The notes: generated from the sequence alone by a model not told the origin. DNA of 11,932 nucleotides from an uncultured Alistipes sp. (GCA_947174575.1 CAMWJM010000012.1:1-11932), one strand, 5' to 3'; shown: positions 1 to 10,045, counted from the first letter of the stretch. Translations and numbers: made by a program.

Positions 1-1331
1 AACAGCAGCAGCGCCGACCACGACAGGGCCTTGTCGGCTTTCGAGGGGTGCAGCACGTCCTGGTTGGGTTGGTAGCAGAGGCGGATGACGCGCTGGCAGA
101 ACGAGTAGATGACGATGCACAGCAGCAGGAGCATCGCCGCCACTAGCCACCATTTGCCCGAGGCGACGGTCTCGCGCAGGATCATCAACTCCGAGATGAA
201 GAGCGGCGAGGGCGGGAACGCCAGCACCACGATCATGCCGCCCAGCAGCCCCACGGCTCCGATGCGGTTGATGCGGATGTAGTCGCCCAGGCGGTTGATG
301 CGGTAGCCGTCGTAGACCTGGCGCACGACGCCCATCTGCAGGAACAGGCTGCTTTTGACGAACGTGTGGCAGACGACGTGGAACACCGCGGCCCACACGC
401 CGGCGCCGCCGATGCCCAGTCCGATAGCGGCGATGCCCATGTTCTCGACGGTCGAGTAGGAGAGAAAGCGCTTGTAGTTGTTGGTGCGGCGCAGGAACAG
501 CGCGCCGATCGCCAGCGAGAGCACGCCGACGAGCAGCAGCACCGACTGTACCCATTCGAAGACCTCGGTCCGGGCCATGATGCGGTAGACGCGCAGGATC
601 GCCAGGAACCCCGCGTTGACCAGCCCGGTCGAGATGAGCGCCGAGGCGGGGGCCGGAGCCGCGAAATTGGCGTCGACGCCCACGGTGTAGAGCGGGAAAA
701 GCTCCATTTTGCAGCTGTAGCCGCACAGAATCAGCAGAAACGCCGTCTTCAGATAGAGCGGGTTGCCCTGCGCCGCGACGGCTGCCACGGCGTCGTAGGA
801 GAGCGATCCGCTGGAGGTTGCCGCCGTGAGCAGCAGGATGCCGAGGTAGGCCATGGCGATGCCCGTGGAGCAGACGAAGACGTATTTCCATGCGGCTTCG
901 AGCGTCTGGGCCGTGCGGCGGTGGTAGATGATGCCTGCCGAGCAGAGGGTCGTGGCTTCGAGCAGAATCCAGGTCACGGTCATATTCGAGGCGAAGTAGG
1001 CGCCCGCGATAGCCGCGGTGAGCAGCATCACCAGCGCGAAGTAGGTGCGGGTCTGCTTCAGATCGCATTCCGAAAGGTAGGTTTCCGAGTGGTGGAACAC
1101 CCAGAACGAAACGAGCACGAGCAGCACGTAGAACAGCGACCCGGCGGCGTCGAACGCGAAGAGCGACCCCGACTCGGTGCCGTAGCCTCCGCCGGCGAAG
1201 ATCCACACGGCCAGTGCGGCCTGCAGCAGATAGAAAACCGATCCGGACAAGTGGATCGTGCGTCGTCCGCGGGCCGCCAGAGCGGAGACGGCCACCAGCG
1301 CGGAGAGGAGCAGATAGATATAGATCGTCAT
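1..1331 (-). CDS. hyfF: HyfF-like proton-pumping membrane subunit of a group 4 hydrogenase-type complex (3' end cut by window edge)
   Basis: This is an antiporter-like subunit (NuoL/M/N, Mrp superfamily) expected to move protons across the inner membrane as part of a hydrogenase-4 or formate hydrogenlyase-like complex. The visible 443 residues are almost all membrane helices. Family-typical parts are LLEATT with E125 in the TM5 region, the EAAWKY segment (145-150), K208 in the TM7 region, YKRFLSYSTVENMG (286-299) and E381 in FISELM. E. coli HyfF is, from memory, about 526 residues, so the C-terminus lies beyond position 1. The ATG at 1331 follows the hyfE stop by 4 bp, and the protein begins MTIYIYLLLS. 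Oddities: the usual PMHxWLPxAH motif after the TM7 lysine is replaced by PLYTVGVDAN (213-222), and HTLNH is replaced by HVVCH (318-322). It could be another NuoL/M/N-like subunit, but its position after hyfE and the N239 place (LLNC in E. coli HyfF) favour HyfF. Confidence 0.85.
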   Translation of the reverse strand, partial: MTIYIYLLLSALVAVSALAARGRRTIHLSGSVFYLLQAALAVWIFAGGGYGTESGSLFAFDAAGSLFYVLLVLVSFWVFHHSETYLSECDLKQTRTYFALVMLLTAAIAGAYFASNMTVTWILLEATTLCSAGIIYHRRTAQTLEAAWKYVFVCSTGIAMAYLGILLLTAATSSGSLSYDAVAAVAAQGNPLYLKTAFLLILCGYSCKMELFPLYTVGVDANFAAPAPASALISTGLVNAGFLAILRVYRIMARTEVFEWVQSVLLLVGVLSLAIGALFLRRTNNYKRFLSYSTVENMGIAAIGLGIGGAGVWAAVFHVVCHTFVKSSLFLQMGVVRQVYDGYRINRLGDYIRINRIGAVGLLGGMIVVLAFPPSPLFISELMILRETVASGKWWLVAAMLLLLCIVIYSFCQRVIRLCYQPNQDVLHPSKADKALSWSALLL

Positions 1332-1335
1332 GTCG

Positions 1336-1965
1336 TCAGTCTTTTACGTTGGTCAGCGCATCGGCGTCGTCGGCGTGGATCTTGCCGTCGATCTTGGTGA
1401 AGAAGATGCTCAACATGAGCACCGACATGAGGATGTCGAGCAGGATGGCCATGTTGATCAGGAAGGGCATTTCGACGCCGATGGCCGTCGAGAAGAGGAA
1501 CACGCCGTTTTCGATCACCAGGAATCCCACCAGGTGCGAAAAGAGGCGCGAGCGCAGCACGATGAGGATCAGGCCGCTGAGCAGCGAGTAGAGCGCCACG
1601 CCGAAGAAGACCGGATCGACCGTCGGGTCGGCCACGTAGTAGGTGATCGAGATGCTCGCGGCCAAGGCGGCCAGCGAGAGCAGCAGCGCGTGGAACTGCG
1701 AGGTGCCCGAGGTGCGCACGCGGTTGATCTTGGTGCGCCGGATCACGGCGAAGAGGATCGCCGGAACGAGGATCGCTTTGAAACAGAGCGTCTCCAAAGC
1801 GATGAAGATCAATTCGAGCGGTGCGATGGCATGCAGGCGCAGCATCGCCACGGCGAAAAGCAGTCCCCCCTGGAGCATGACGATCGACGCCAGATTGCGG
1901 AAACGCTCGGCGATCGCCAGATAGACCAGCGAGACCACATAGAGAATCACTAACGAAAGTATCAT
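1336..1965 (-). CDS. hyfE: HyfE-like small membrane subunit
   Basis: This 209-residue hydrophobic protein matches hydrogenase-4 component E (E. coli HyfE is about 216 residues), whose C-terminal half is related to NuoK of complex I. It is expected to sit between the NuoH-like anchor and the pump subunits in the inner membrane. Visible marks are ALETLCFKAILVP (56-68) with E58 and K63, and VGFLVIENGVFLFS (146-159) with E152; buried acidic residues of this kind are part of the proton path in NuoK-type subunits. About six membrane helices are followed by a short polar tail (KIDGKIHADDADALTNVKD). The start is the ATG at 1965, because it overlaps the hyfC stop as ATGA and the hydrophobic reading begins exactly there (MILSLVILYV). 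The frame stays open upstream, but only as an out-of-frame reading of hyfC. Tight linkage implies translational coupling with hyfC and hyfF. Confidence 0.9.
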   Translation of the reverse strand: MILSLVILYVVSLVYLAIAERFRNLASIVMLQGGLLFAVAMLRLHAIAPLELIFIALETLCFKAILVPAILFAVIRRTKINRVRTSGTSQFHALLLSLAALAASISITYYVADPTVDPVFFGVALYSLLSGLILIVLRSRLFSHLVGFLVIENGVFLFSTAIGVEMPFLINMAILLDILMSVLMLSIFFTKIDGKIHADDADALTNVKD

Positions 1966-2876
1966 GCCAGTCCGATGTTGAGTTGCAGCAGGTAGCCCGT
2001 GAAGAAGGCCAGGGCCGCCAGCGCTACGATGGTGAGGATGAAGATGGTGTTGCGCACCAGTTTGTTGCGGGCCTGGGTCGATTCGACCACGCCGACCGAG
2101 AGACCCGTGAGGGCTACGGCCAGCGGTGCGGCCGCCCACCAGCGCAGGCAGAACGTCGCCGCCAACGTGTCGGCGGCCAGCAGCGAGAAGATCGCCGTCT
2201 TGAGCCAGCCGGCCAGCTGGATCATCGCCAGATCGACGCCGCAGTAGTCGAGACACATCACTTCGTGGATCATGGTCAGTTCGAGGTGCGTGCGCGGGTC
2301 GTCGACGGGCACGCGGCCGCTCTCGGTGAAGACGATTTTCAAGAGAATGTAGGTGGTCAGCAGTAGCACGATCGTGTAGCGGGCGCCGGGCAGGGTGGCC
2401 GGATCGAAGATGCGGGCCAGCGAGGTGCAGCCCGTGGCGAGGGCCAGCGTGCCGGCGACGAGCATCAACGCCGGTTCGACCAGCGCGCCGTACAAGGCTT
2501 CGCGGCTGGCGCCCATGCCCTCGAAAGCGCTGCCCGTGTCCATGGCGGCCAGAACGAGAGCCAGACGTCCGAGCGCCAGCAGGTAGGCCATGCACACGAA
2601 GTCGCCGTCGAACGAGATCGCGGGCCGCAGGTCGCCGATCGGGATCATGAGCGAAGCCACGATCGCCGCGCCCAGATAGACCGAGGGCGTCGTACGGAAG
2701 AGCGCCGTGGTCGCAGTCGAATAGACGGCGCCCTTGCGCAGGCGGAGCCGCAGGTCGTAGAGGTGCTGCAGAAAGCGGATGCCGCGACGTCCGGCCAGGC
2801 AGGCCCGCGTGCGGTTGATGACGCCCGGAATGGCGAGGGCCACGAGAAGCAGCAGGAGTGTATGGAGTGCTGTCAT
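1962..2876 (-). CDS. hyfC: HyfC-like NuoH-family membrane anchor subunit
   Basis: This 304-residue protein belongs to the NuoH/HycD/HyfC family (E. coli relatives are about 307-315 residues). The subunit anchors the soluble catalytic arm to the membrane arm and carries the first proton-coupling helices. The family signature is clear: FTESGRVPVDDPRTHLEL starts at 183, followed by TMIHEVM (201-207), an acidic loop that contacts the hydrogenase or quinone-site subunits. The segment GSAFEGMGASRE (115-126) and the N-terminal RFLQHLYDLRLRL (34-46) also match. The start is the ATG at 2876, two bases after the hyfB stop, giving MTALHTLLLLLVALAIPG, a proper first membrane helix. A longer in-frame start at 3011 would overlap hyfB and add a non-hydrophobic tail, so I did not use it. 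The gene ends in a 4-bp overlap with hyfE. Confidence 0.93.
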   Translation of the reverse strand: MTALHTLLLLLVALAIPGVINRTRACLAGRRGIRFLQHLYDLRLRLRKGAVYSTATTALFRTTPSVYLGAAIVASLMIPIGDLRPAISFDGDFVCMAYLLALGRLALVLAAMDTGSAFEGMGASREALYGALVEPALMLVAGTLALATGCTSLARIFDPATLPGARYTIVLLLTTYILLKIVFTESGRVPVDDPRTHLELTMIHEVMCLDYCGVDLAMIQLAGWLKTAIFSLLAADTLAATFCLRWWAAAPLAVALTGLSVGVVESTQARNKLVRNTIFILTIVALAALAFFTGYLLQLNIGLA

Positions 2877-2878
2877 GG

Positions 2879-4867
2879 TCAGAGCAGATTGAAGATCGAA
2901 AGAATGAAAATGAGGATCAGAAACGCCAGCGCGAAGAGGATGTAGTGGTTGATCTTGCCCGTGCGCAGGCGCATGACCCGCTGGTTGATCTGGTGGAGCA
3001 GCTCGACCCACCAGGCCGAGAAGAGGTTGTCGATGCGGTCTTTATGGCGGATGTCGAAGCCGTGGGACGTGGGGAAGATCTCGCTTTTGCCCACGGCGTC
3101 GCCCTCGCCGTTCTGCTGGGTGAGCGACGGCATGATGGACTGCAGCCCCTCGGAGAAGGATTCGCCCGTGTATTGCATGCGGATGTTGGGCGCCGTGAAG
3201 CCGCAGCCCCAAGTCGGCCCTTGGGCTATGGTGCGTTTGCGGAGCGCCCGGCGCCGCAGCGCCGCCAGCACCGCGACGACGGCGATCAAGAGCCAAGCCG
3301 TGCGGGCGACGGCCGTAAGCGTCGGAGTCAGAAGCCACTGGGCGGCCGCGACGGGCGTACGGAGGAAGCATCCGGCAGCACGGACGACGAAGCCTACGGC
3401 TTGCGCAGGGAACAGCCCCACGAACAGGATGCCGGCCAGCGGCAACGCCATGGCGACGATGCGGAAGTTGTCGACCTCGGTCGCTTCGGCCGCCTCGTGG
3501 GAGCGGGGCGCGCCGAGGAATACGGTGCCGTAGAGCTTGGCGAACGCCAGCACCACGATGCCGCCGATGAGCGCCAAAGCGGTCAGGCCGGCTGCGGCGG
3601 CGAGGGTGTCGCTACCCGAGGCGATGCCCTTGAACATGCCCGAGTAGATCAACAGTTCGGAGACGAAGCCGTTGAGCGGGGGCAGGGCGCAGATCGCCGC
3701 GGTGCCGATCAGAAAGAGCAGGGCCGTGAGAGGCATGTTTTTGGCCGTGCCGCCCAGCGCGTCGAGCGAGGTGGTGCCGGTCTGCGTGAGCACGTTGCCC
3801 GCGCCGAAGAAGAGCAGCGACTTGAAGAACGAGTGGTTGAGCGTGTGGAGCAGGGCGCCCGCGATGCCGCATAGGGTCATGGCGGGATTGCCGGCCGCTT
3901 TGCCCAAAAGAGCGATGCCGAGACCGATGAGAACGACCCCTATGTTTTCGATGGAGGAATAGGCCAGCAGACGCTTCACGTCGTTCTGCGCGGCGGCCAG
4001 AATCACGCCCCACAGTCCGGTGGCGATGCCGGCGGCGAGCACGATCAACCCCGTGGTGCGGAGCGCCTCGGGCGTGTCGAGCGCCGCGATCACGCGCAGG
4101 ATGCCGTAGACGCCCGTCTTGATCATCACGCCCGACATGAGGGCCGAGACGTGCGACGGCGCCGCAGGGTGCGCCTCGGGCAGCCATACGTGCATGGGGA
4201 ACATGCCCGCTTTCATGCCGAATCCGGCCAGGAAGACCAGCAGCAGCGGCAGGAACCCGTCGGCGGCGAAACACGAGGGCAGCGCGGCGAACGATGCCGA
4301 ACCCGTGGCGACCTGAAGTCGGACGAAGCCGATGACCAGCAGCACGAAGCCGATGTGCATCATGATGAGGTAGGCCAGGGCGGCCCGCCGTACCTCGCGG
4401 CGCTCGGCGTCGAAGAGGATCAGGAGGAACGACGCCACGGTCATCAACTCCCAGAAAAAGAGGAACGAATAGCCCCCGTCGGAAGTCACGACGCCCAGCA
4501 TCGCGAGCGACATGACCGTGAGCGAAAGGTAGTGGAGCGAGAGGTGGGCCGGCGACTTGCCGTCGCGGGCGTGGCGCAGGTAGCCGTGCGAATAGATCGT
4601 CGAGGCGACGGCGCCCACGGCGATCAGCAGCACGAAGAGGGCCGAAAGCGGATCGAGCGACCCGGTGTCGCACCCCAGCGCCAGACTTTCGAAGAGCCAG
4701 AGCCGCGCGGTCTCTCCGCCGGCCAGCACGCCTATGGCCTCGACTGCGAGAAGGGCCGAGACGCCGCCGATGAACGCCAGTGCCGTCCACGCCTTGGCTT
4801 TCGGCGGGGCGACGCAGATCGCGGCGGTGATGATCGCCAGAGCGAACAAAATGTAAAGAAAGAACAT
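2879..4867 (-). CDS. hyfB: HyfB-like proton-pumping membrane subunit
   Basis: This 662-residue antiporter-like subunit is close in length to E. coli HyfB (about 672). It should be a proton-pumping, multi-helix inner-membrane protein of a hydrogenase-4-type complex. Channel residues are complete: E140 in FFWELMTVASF, K219 in GFGMKAGMFPMHVWLPEAH (215-233) and K250 in MIKTGVYGILR. DVKRLLAYSSIENIG (296-310) and HTLNHSFFKSLLFFGAGN (341-358) are typical. The C-terminal part has the HyfB-specific TWGCGF (552-557) and RMQYTGESFSE (563-573), a soluble loop, then a last membrane helix. The ATG at 4867 gives MFFLYILFALAI, a first helix, and leaves a 40-bp AT-rich gap to rsmE. No TAnnTTTG box was found in that gap, so transcription from the rsmE promoter is likely but unproven. 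It opens the visible hyf block; no HyfA-like Fe-S gene precedes it. Confidence 0.95.
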   Translation of the reverse strand: MFFLYILFALAIITAAICVAPPKAKAWTALAFIGGVSALLAVEAIGVLAGGETARLWLFESLALGCDTGSLDPLSALFVLLIAVGAVASTIYSHGYLRHARDGKSPAHLSLHYLSLTVMSLAMLGVVTSDGGYSFLFFWELMTVASFLLILFDAERREVRRAALAYLIMMHIGFVLLVIGFVRLQVATGSASFAALPSCFAADGFLPLLLVFLAGFGMKAGMFPMHVWLPEAHPAAPSHVSALMSGVMIKTGVYGILRVIAALDTPEALRTTGLIVLAAGIATGLWGVILAAAQNDVKRLLAYSSIENIGVVLIGLGIALLGKAAGNPAMTLCGIAGALLHTLNHSFFKSLLFFGAGNVLTQTGTTSLDALGGTAKNMPLTALLFLIGTAAICALPPLNGFVSELLIYSGMFKGIASGSDTLAAAAGLTALALIGGIVVLAFAKLYGTVFLGAPRSHEAAEATEVDNFRIVAMALPLAGILFVGLFPAQAVGFVVRAAGCFLRTPVAAAQWLLTPTLTAVARTAWLLIAVVAVLAALRRRALRKRTIAQGPTWGCGFTAPNIRMQYTGESFSEGLQSIMPSLTQQNGEGDAVGKSEIFPTSHGFDIRHKDRIDNLFSAWWVELLHQINQRVMRLRTGKINHYILFALAFLILIFILSIFNLL

Positions 4868-4907
4868 TAAATAAATATAAGTAATAATAGTTGAGTCGGG
4901 GTGTTCG

Positions 4908-5633
4908 TTATTTGTTGGGGCGATGGTTCGCTACGGCGACCATGACCGTGGCGGCTACGGCCGCCGTCTCGGTGCGCAGCCGCTGGGTGCCGAGGGTGAT
5001 CTCCTCGAATCCGCGGGCCAGCGCGCGGTCGATCTCCTCGGGCGAGAAGTCGCCCTCGGGGCCGATGAGGATCAACGCCGCTTCGCCCGGGCGAAACGTG
5101 GCGGGAAGATAGGCTTTCCCGGCTTCGGTGCGGGCCTCGGCGCAATGGGCGATGAATTTGCGCCCTCGGAACGGCGCGGCGAGCAGCTCATGCAGCGGCG
5201 TGAGCGGCTCCAGCACGGGACGGTAGGCCTTGAGCGACTGCTTCATGGCGGCCGTGATGACCTTTTCGCCCCGTTGCGGTTTGAAGACGCGGCGTTCGCT
5301 GCGCTCGGTTTCGAGCGGCACGATCGCGGTGACGCCCACTTCCGTGGCCTTTTCGAGGAACCATTCGAAGCGGTCGGCGTTCTTGGTCGGGGCTACGGCC
5401 ATGGTGAGCCGGTAGGGCAGTGGCTCGAAATCGGGCTGCGCTGCGACGACTTCCACCTCGCAGCACCGAGCGTCGGCTTTCGCGATGCGGCAGCGGTAGA
5501 GCGTGCCCCGTCCGTCGGTGGCATGCAACTCGTCGCCCTCGCCCAGCCGCAGCACGCGAATGCAATGGTGCGACTCCTCCTCGCCCAGGGTGTGGCGCGG
5601 CGGCGCGATAGCGGGATCGTAAAAAAGTTGCAT
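4908..5633 (-). CDS. rsmE: 16S rRNA (uracil1498-N3)-methyltransferase RsmE
   Basis: RsmE methylates N3 of U1498 in 16S rRNA using S-adenosylmethionine, acting in the cytoplasm on the assembled 30S subunit. The 241-residue product has the N-terminal PUA-like part (MQLFYDPAI at the start, SHHCIRVLR at 21-29) and the C-terminal SPOUT knot. Visible SPOUT marks are RFEWFLEKATEVG (88-100), SERR (112-115), MKQSLKAYRP (130-139), the SAM-binding IGPEGDFS (190-197) and LGTQRLRTETAA (214-225). Length fits the family (about 240-250). I chose the ATG at 5633 because Bacteroidota RsmE proteins begin MQLFY; the frame is open to 5741, but the extra residues would come from the AT-rich promoter region and overlap the divergent peptidase gene. 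hyfB follows after 40 bp, so the two may share a transcript; no functional link is evident. Confidence 0.95.
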   Translation of the reverse strand: MQLFYDPAIAPPRHTLGEEESHHCIRVLRLGEGDELHATDGRGTLYRCRIAKADARCCEVEVVAAQPDFEPLPYRLTMAVAPTKNADRFEWFLEKATEVGVTAIVPLETERSERRVFKPQRGEKVITAAMKQSLKAYRPVLEPLTPLHELLAAPFRGRKFIAHCAEARTEAGKAYLPATFRPGEAALILIGPEGDFSPEEIDRALARGFEEITLGTQRLRTETAAVAATVMVAVANHRPNK

Positions 5634-5658
5634 GACCGTCGTTATTTTATTACCTTTG
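5627..5658 (+). promoter_or_regulatory. Candidate promoter for the tandem M3 peptidase genes
   Basis: TACCTTTG at 5651-5658 matches the Bacteroidota -7 element TAnnTTTG. GTTG at 5627-5630 lies 20 bp upstream, a fair -33 element. Transcription would begin near 5665, leaving a leader of about 68 nt before the ATG at 5733. The upstream half overlaps the first codons of rsmE on the other strand. Confidence 0.45.
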
Positions 5659-5682
5659 ACACGCATATGCGCTTTCCGGGCG

Positions 5683-5690
5683 CAAAAATA
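5683..5690 (-). promoter_or_regulatory. Candidate -7 box for rsmE (and perhaps hyf genes)
   Basis: On the minus strand the bases read TATTTTTG, matching the Bacteroidota TAnnTTTG element. The predicted transcription start would be near 5676, giving a 5' leader of about 43 nt. The expected -33 TTTG is only partly present (TTCG at 5714-5711), so this is a moderate call. Confidence 0.35.
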
Positions 5691-5732
5691 TACAAAGTAT
5701 GCAAAATAGACGAAAAATTTAAATAAATTCCG

Positions 5733-7859
5733 ATGAAACATGTCTCGTTATTCACCCTATTGTTGTCGCTTATGACGTTCGCATCGTGCCGGACCGAATC
5801 GGCCGGGGGCGAAAATCCGCTGCTCGGCGCCTGGGAGACGCCCTATGGCGTGCCGCCGTTCGACAAGATCGAACCGTCCCACTTCCTGCCCGCTGTGGAG
5901 CGGGCGATGTCGCTGCACGACGTGGAGATCGACGCCATAGCGACCGACCGCGACGAGCCGACGTTCGACAACGTGATTCTGGCCTACGACCGTTCGGGGC
6001 GGATGCTCGATCGGGTCGTCCTGCTTTTCGGCATGCTGTGCGAAGCCGAGAGCAACGAGCAGCTGCAGGCCCTGCAGGAGCGGATCATGCCGCTGGTGGC
6101 CTCGCATGCCGACAAGATCGGCATGAACGAACGGCTGTTCGCGAAGGTCAAGGCGGTGTACGACCGCCGCAAGAGCTTCGGATTGGGAGCCGACGAAATG
6201 CGCCTGCTGGAGAAGATCTATCGGGGCTTCGTGCGCTCGGGTGCGCTGCTCGACAAGGAGCAGAAAGAGCGGCTCAAGGCGATCAACGGGGAGCTGGCGT
6301 TGCTGACCGTGAAGTTCGGCGCCAACCTTCTGGCCGAAAACAACGGCTTCGTGCTGGAACTGACGGCCGGCGATCTCGACGGCATCCCGACCAACGTGCG
6401 CGAACGTGCACGCGAGAAAGCCGCCGAGGCCGGCAAGAGCGACCGCTACCACTTCACGCTGCACAAGCCCAGCATGCTGCCGCTGCTCACCTATGCCAAG
6501 CGCCGCGACCTGCGCGAAAAGATCTACAAAGCCTATCTGAACCGCTGCAACAACGGCGACGAATACGACAACAAGCAGATCATCGACGATTTCGTGCGTC
6601 TGCGTACCGAGAAGGCCCATTTGCTGGGCTATCCCTCCTATGCGGCCTACGTGATCGACGACCAGATGGCCCGTACGCCCCGGGTGGTCTACGGGCTGCT
6701 CGACGAAATCTGGACGCCGGCGCTCGAACGCGCCAAGGGCGAGCTGGCCGAGATGCAGAAGCTCTTCAAGGCCGACCATCCCCAGGGCGAGTTCGCCTCG
6801 TGGGACTGGTGGTACTATGCCGAGAAGCTGCGCAAGAAGAACTATGCGCTCGACGAAGAGATGTTGGCGCCCTATTTCTCGCTGGAGAACGTGCAGGCCG
6901 GAGTCTTCTTCCTGGCCAACCGCTTATACGGCATCACGTTCCGGCCCGTGGCCGTGCCGGTCTATCATCCCGAGGCGACGGCCTACGAGGTGCTGGATGC
7001 CGACGAATCGCACCTGGGCGTGCTCTATTTCGACTACTTCCCGCGGGCCGGCAAGAGTCAGGGCGCCTGGTGCGGCAACTACGTGGAGCAGACCTACGAC
7101 GAGGAGGGGCGTCGCGTGGCGCCCGTGGTGTCGATCGTGGCCAACTTCACGCGCCCGACGCGCAACATGCCCGCGCTGCTGACGCTCGACGAGGTGGCGA
7201 CCCTTTTCCACGAGTTCGGCCATGCGCTCCATTTCCTGTTCCACGACGTGAAATACCGCGGACTCACGGAGGTAGAGGGCGATTTCGTGGAGCTGCCCTC
7301 GCAGGTGATGGAGAACTGGGCGTTCGAACCCGAAATGCTCAAGCACTATGCCGTGCACTACCGCACGAGCGAGGCGATTCCCAAGCATCTGGTCGAGAAA
7401 CTGCGCCGCAGCACCCTGTTCAACCAGGGATTCCAGACTACCGAGTTGATCGCCGCGTCGCTCGCCGACATGGACATCCACTCCATCGAGCGATACGAGC
7501 CGCTGGACGTCGAGGAGTTCGGGCGCCGCGCGCTGAACGAGAAACGGGGGCTGATCGCCCAGATCGAACCGCGTTACCGCTATCCCTATTTCAGCCATAT
7601 TTTCGACGGCGGCTATTCGGCGGGCTACTATTTCTATACATGGGCCGAAGTGCTCGACAAAGATGCGTTCGAAGCGTTCCGCGAAAGCGGCGATCTGTTC
7701 GACAAACGCATCGCCGCCCGCTTCCGCCGGCTGCTGTCGCGCGGCGGTTCGGAGGACGGCATGACCCTCTACCGCACCTTCCGCGGCAAAGACCCCGACA
7801 AAACCGCCATGCTGAAAGCCAGAGGATTGATAGATAAAACCCGCAACGGCGAGGAGTGA
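5733..7859 (+). CDS. M3-family zinc metallopeptidase, Dcp-like, predicted lipoprotein
   Basis: This 708-residue protein is an M3 peptidase (thimet oligopeptidase / Dcp / oligopeptidase A family), which cleaves short peptides with a single zinc. The first 19 residues form a lipoprotein signal: hydrophobic MKHVSLFTLLLSLMTFAS then C19, so the mature enzyme should be lipid-anchored in the envelope. The helical N-terminal domain starts with NPLLGAWETP. The zinc site is HEFGH (H493, E494, H497) with third ligand E520 in DFVELPSQVMENW. The substrate-binding C-terminal motif is HIFDGGYSAGYYFYTW, from H622. The segment NQGFQTTELIAASLADMD resembles Dcp. Odd: 27 residues separate the first zinc His from the Glu, against 29 in its neighbour and thimet oligopeptidase; the usual SGT/TGT turn is gone. 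The ATG at 5733 is preceded by an A-rich leader. The second M3 gene follows after 65 bp, suggesting one transcript. Substrate specificity cannot be read from sequence. Confidence 0.93.
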   Translation: MKHVSLFTLLLSLMTFASCRTESAGGENPLLGAWETPYGVPPFDKIEPSHFLPAVERAMSLHDVEIDAIATDRDEPTFDNVILAYDRSGRMLDRVVLLFGMLCEAESNEQLQALQERIMPLVASHADKIGMNERLFAKVKAVYDRRKSFGLGADEMRLLEKIYRGFVRSGALLDKEQKERLKAINGELALLTVKFGANLLAENNGFVLELTAGDLDGIPTNVRERAREKAAEAGKSDRYHFTLHKPSMLPLLTYAKRRDLREKIYKAYLNRCNNGDEYDNKQIIDDFVRLRTEKAHLLGYPSYAAYVIDDQMARTPRVVYGLLDEIWTPALERAKGELAEMQKLFKADHPQGEFASWDWWYYAEKLRKKNYALDEEMLAPYFSLENVQAGVFFLANRLYGITFRPVAVPVYHPEATAYEVLDADESHLGVLYFDYFPRAGKSQGAWCGNYVEQTYDEEGRRVAPVVSIVANFTRPTRNMPALLTLDEVATLFHEFGHALHFLFHDVKYRGLTEVEGDFVELPSQVMENWAFEPEMLKHYAVHYRTSEAIPKHLVEKLRRSTLFNQGFQTTELIAASLADMDIHSIERYEPLDVEEFGRRALNEKRGLIAQIEPRYRYPYFSHIFDGGYSAGYYFYTWAEVLDKDAFEAFRESGDLFDKRIAARFRRLLSRGGSEDGMTLYRTFRGKDPDKTAMLKARGLIDKTRNGEE

Positions 7860-7924
7860 CAACAAGGCTTCGATGCTGCGACACGGATTTAAGAGGTGAG
7901 AAACTTTAATTTTTTTGCTGAACT

Positions 7925-10045
<2,121 letters not shown>

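Noticed and set aside
366..1953. Several overlapping plus-strand open frames opposite hyfF and hyfE
   Set aside because: Their products are Arg/His/Gln/Glu-rich antisense readings of membrane-protein codons with no domain signal.
1966..2595. Upstream extension of hyfE to give a 419-residue protein
   Set aside because: The added part is an out-of-frame reading of hyfC. The ATGA overlap at 1962-1965 marks the real start.
2877..3011. Upstream extension of hyfC to an ATG at 3011
   Set aside because: It would overlap the hyfB C-terminus and adds a polar tail before the natural first helix.
2858..4870. Plus-strand open frames of 338 and 239 codons opposite hyfB
   Set aside because: They are shadows of hyfB; composition and lack of any motif argue against real genes.
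5634..5741. Upstream extension of rsmE to an ATG at 5741
   Set aside because: It would translate the AT-rich divergent promoter region and overlap the M3 start. Family members start at MQLFY.
7907..7919. TAATTTTTTTG as a promoter box for the second M3 gene
   Set aside because: The spacing is too long for TAnnTTTG and it lies only a few bases from the ATG, leaving no room for a leader.
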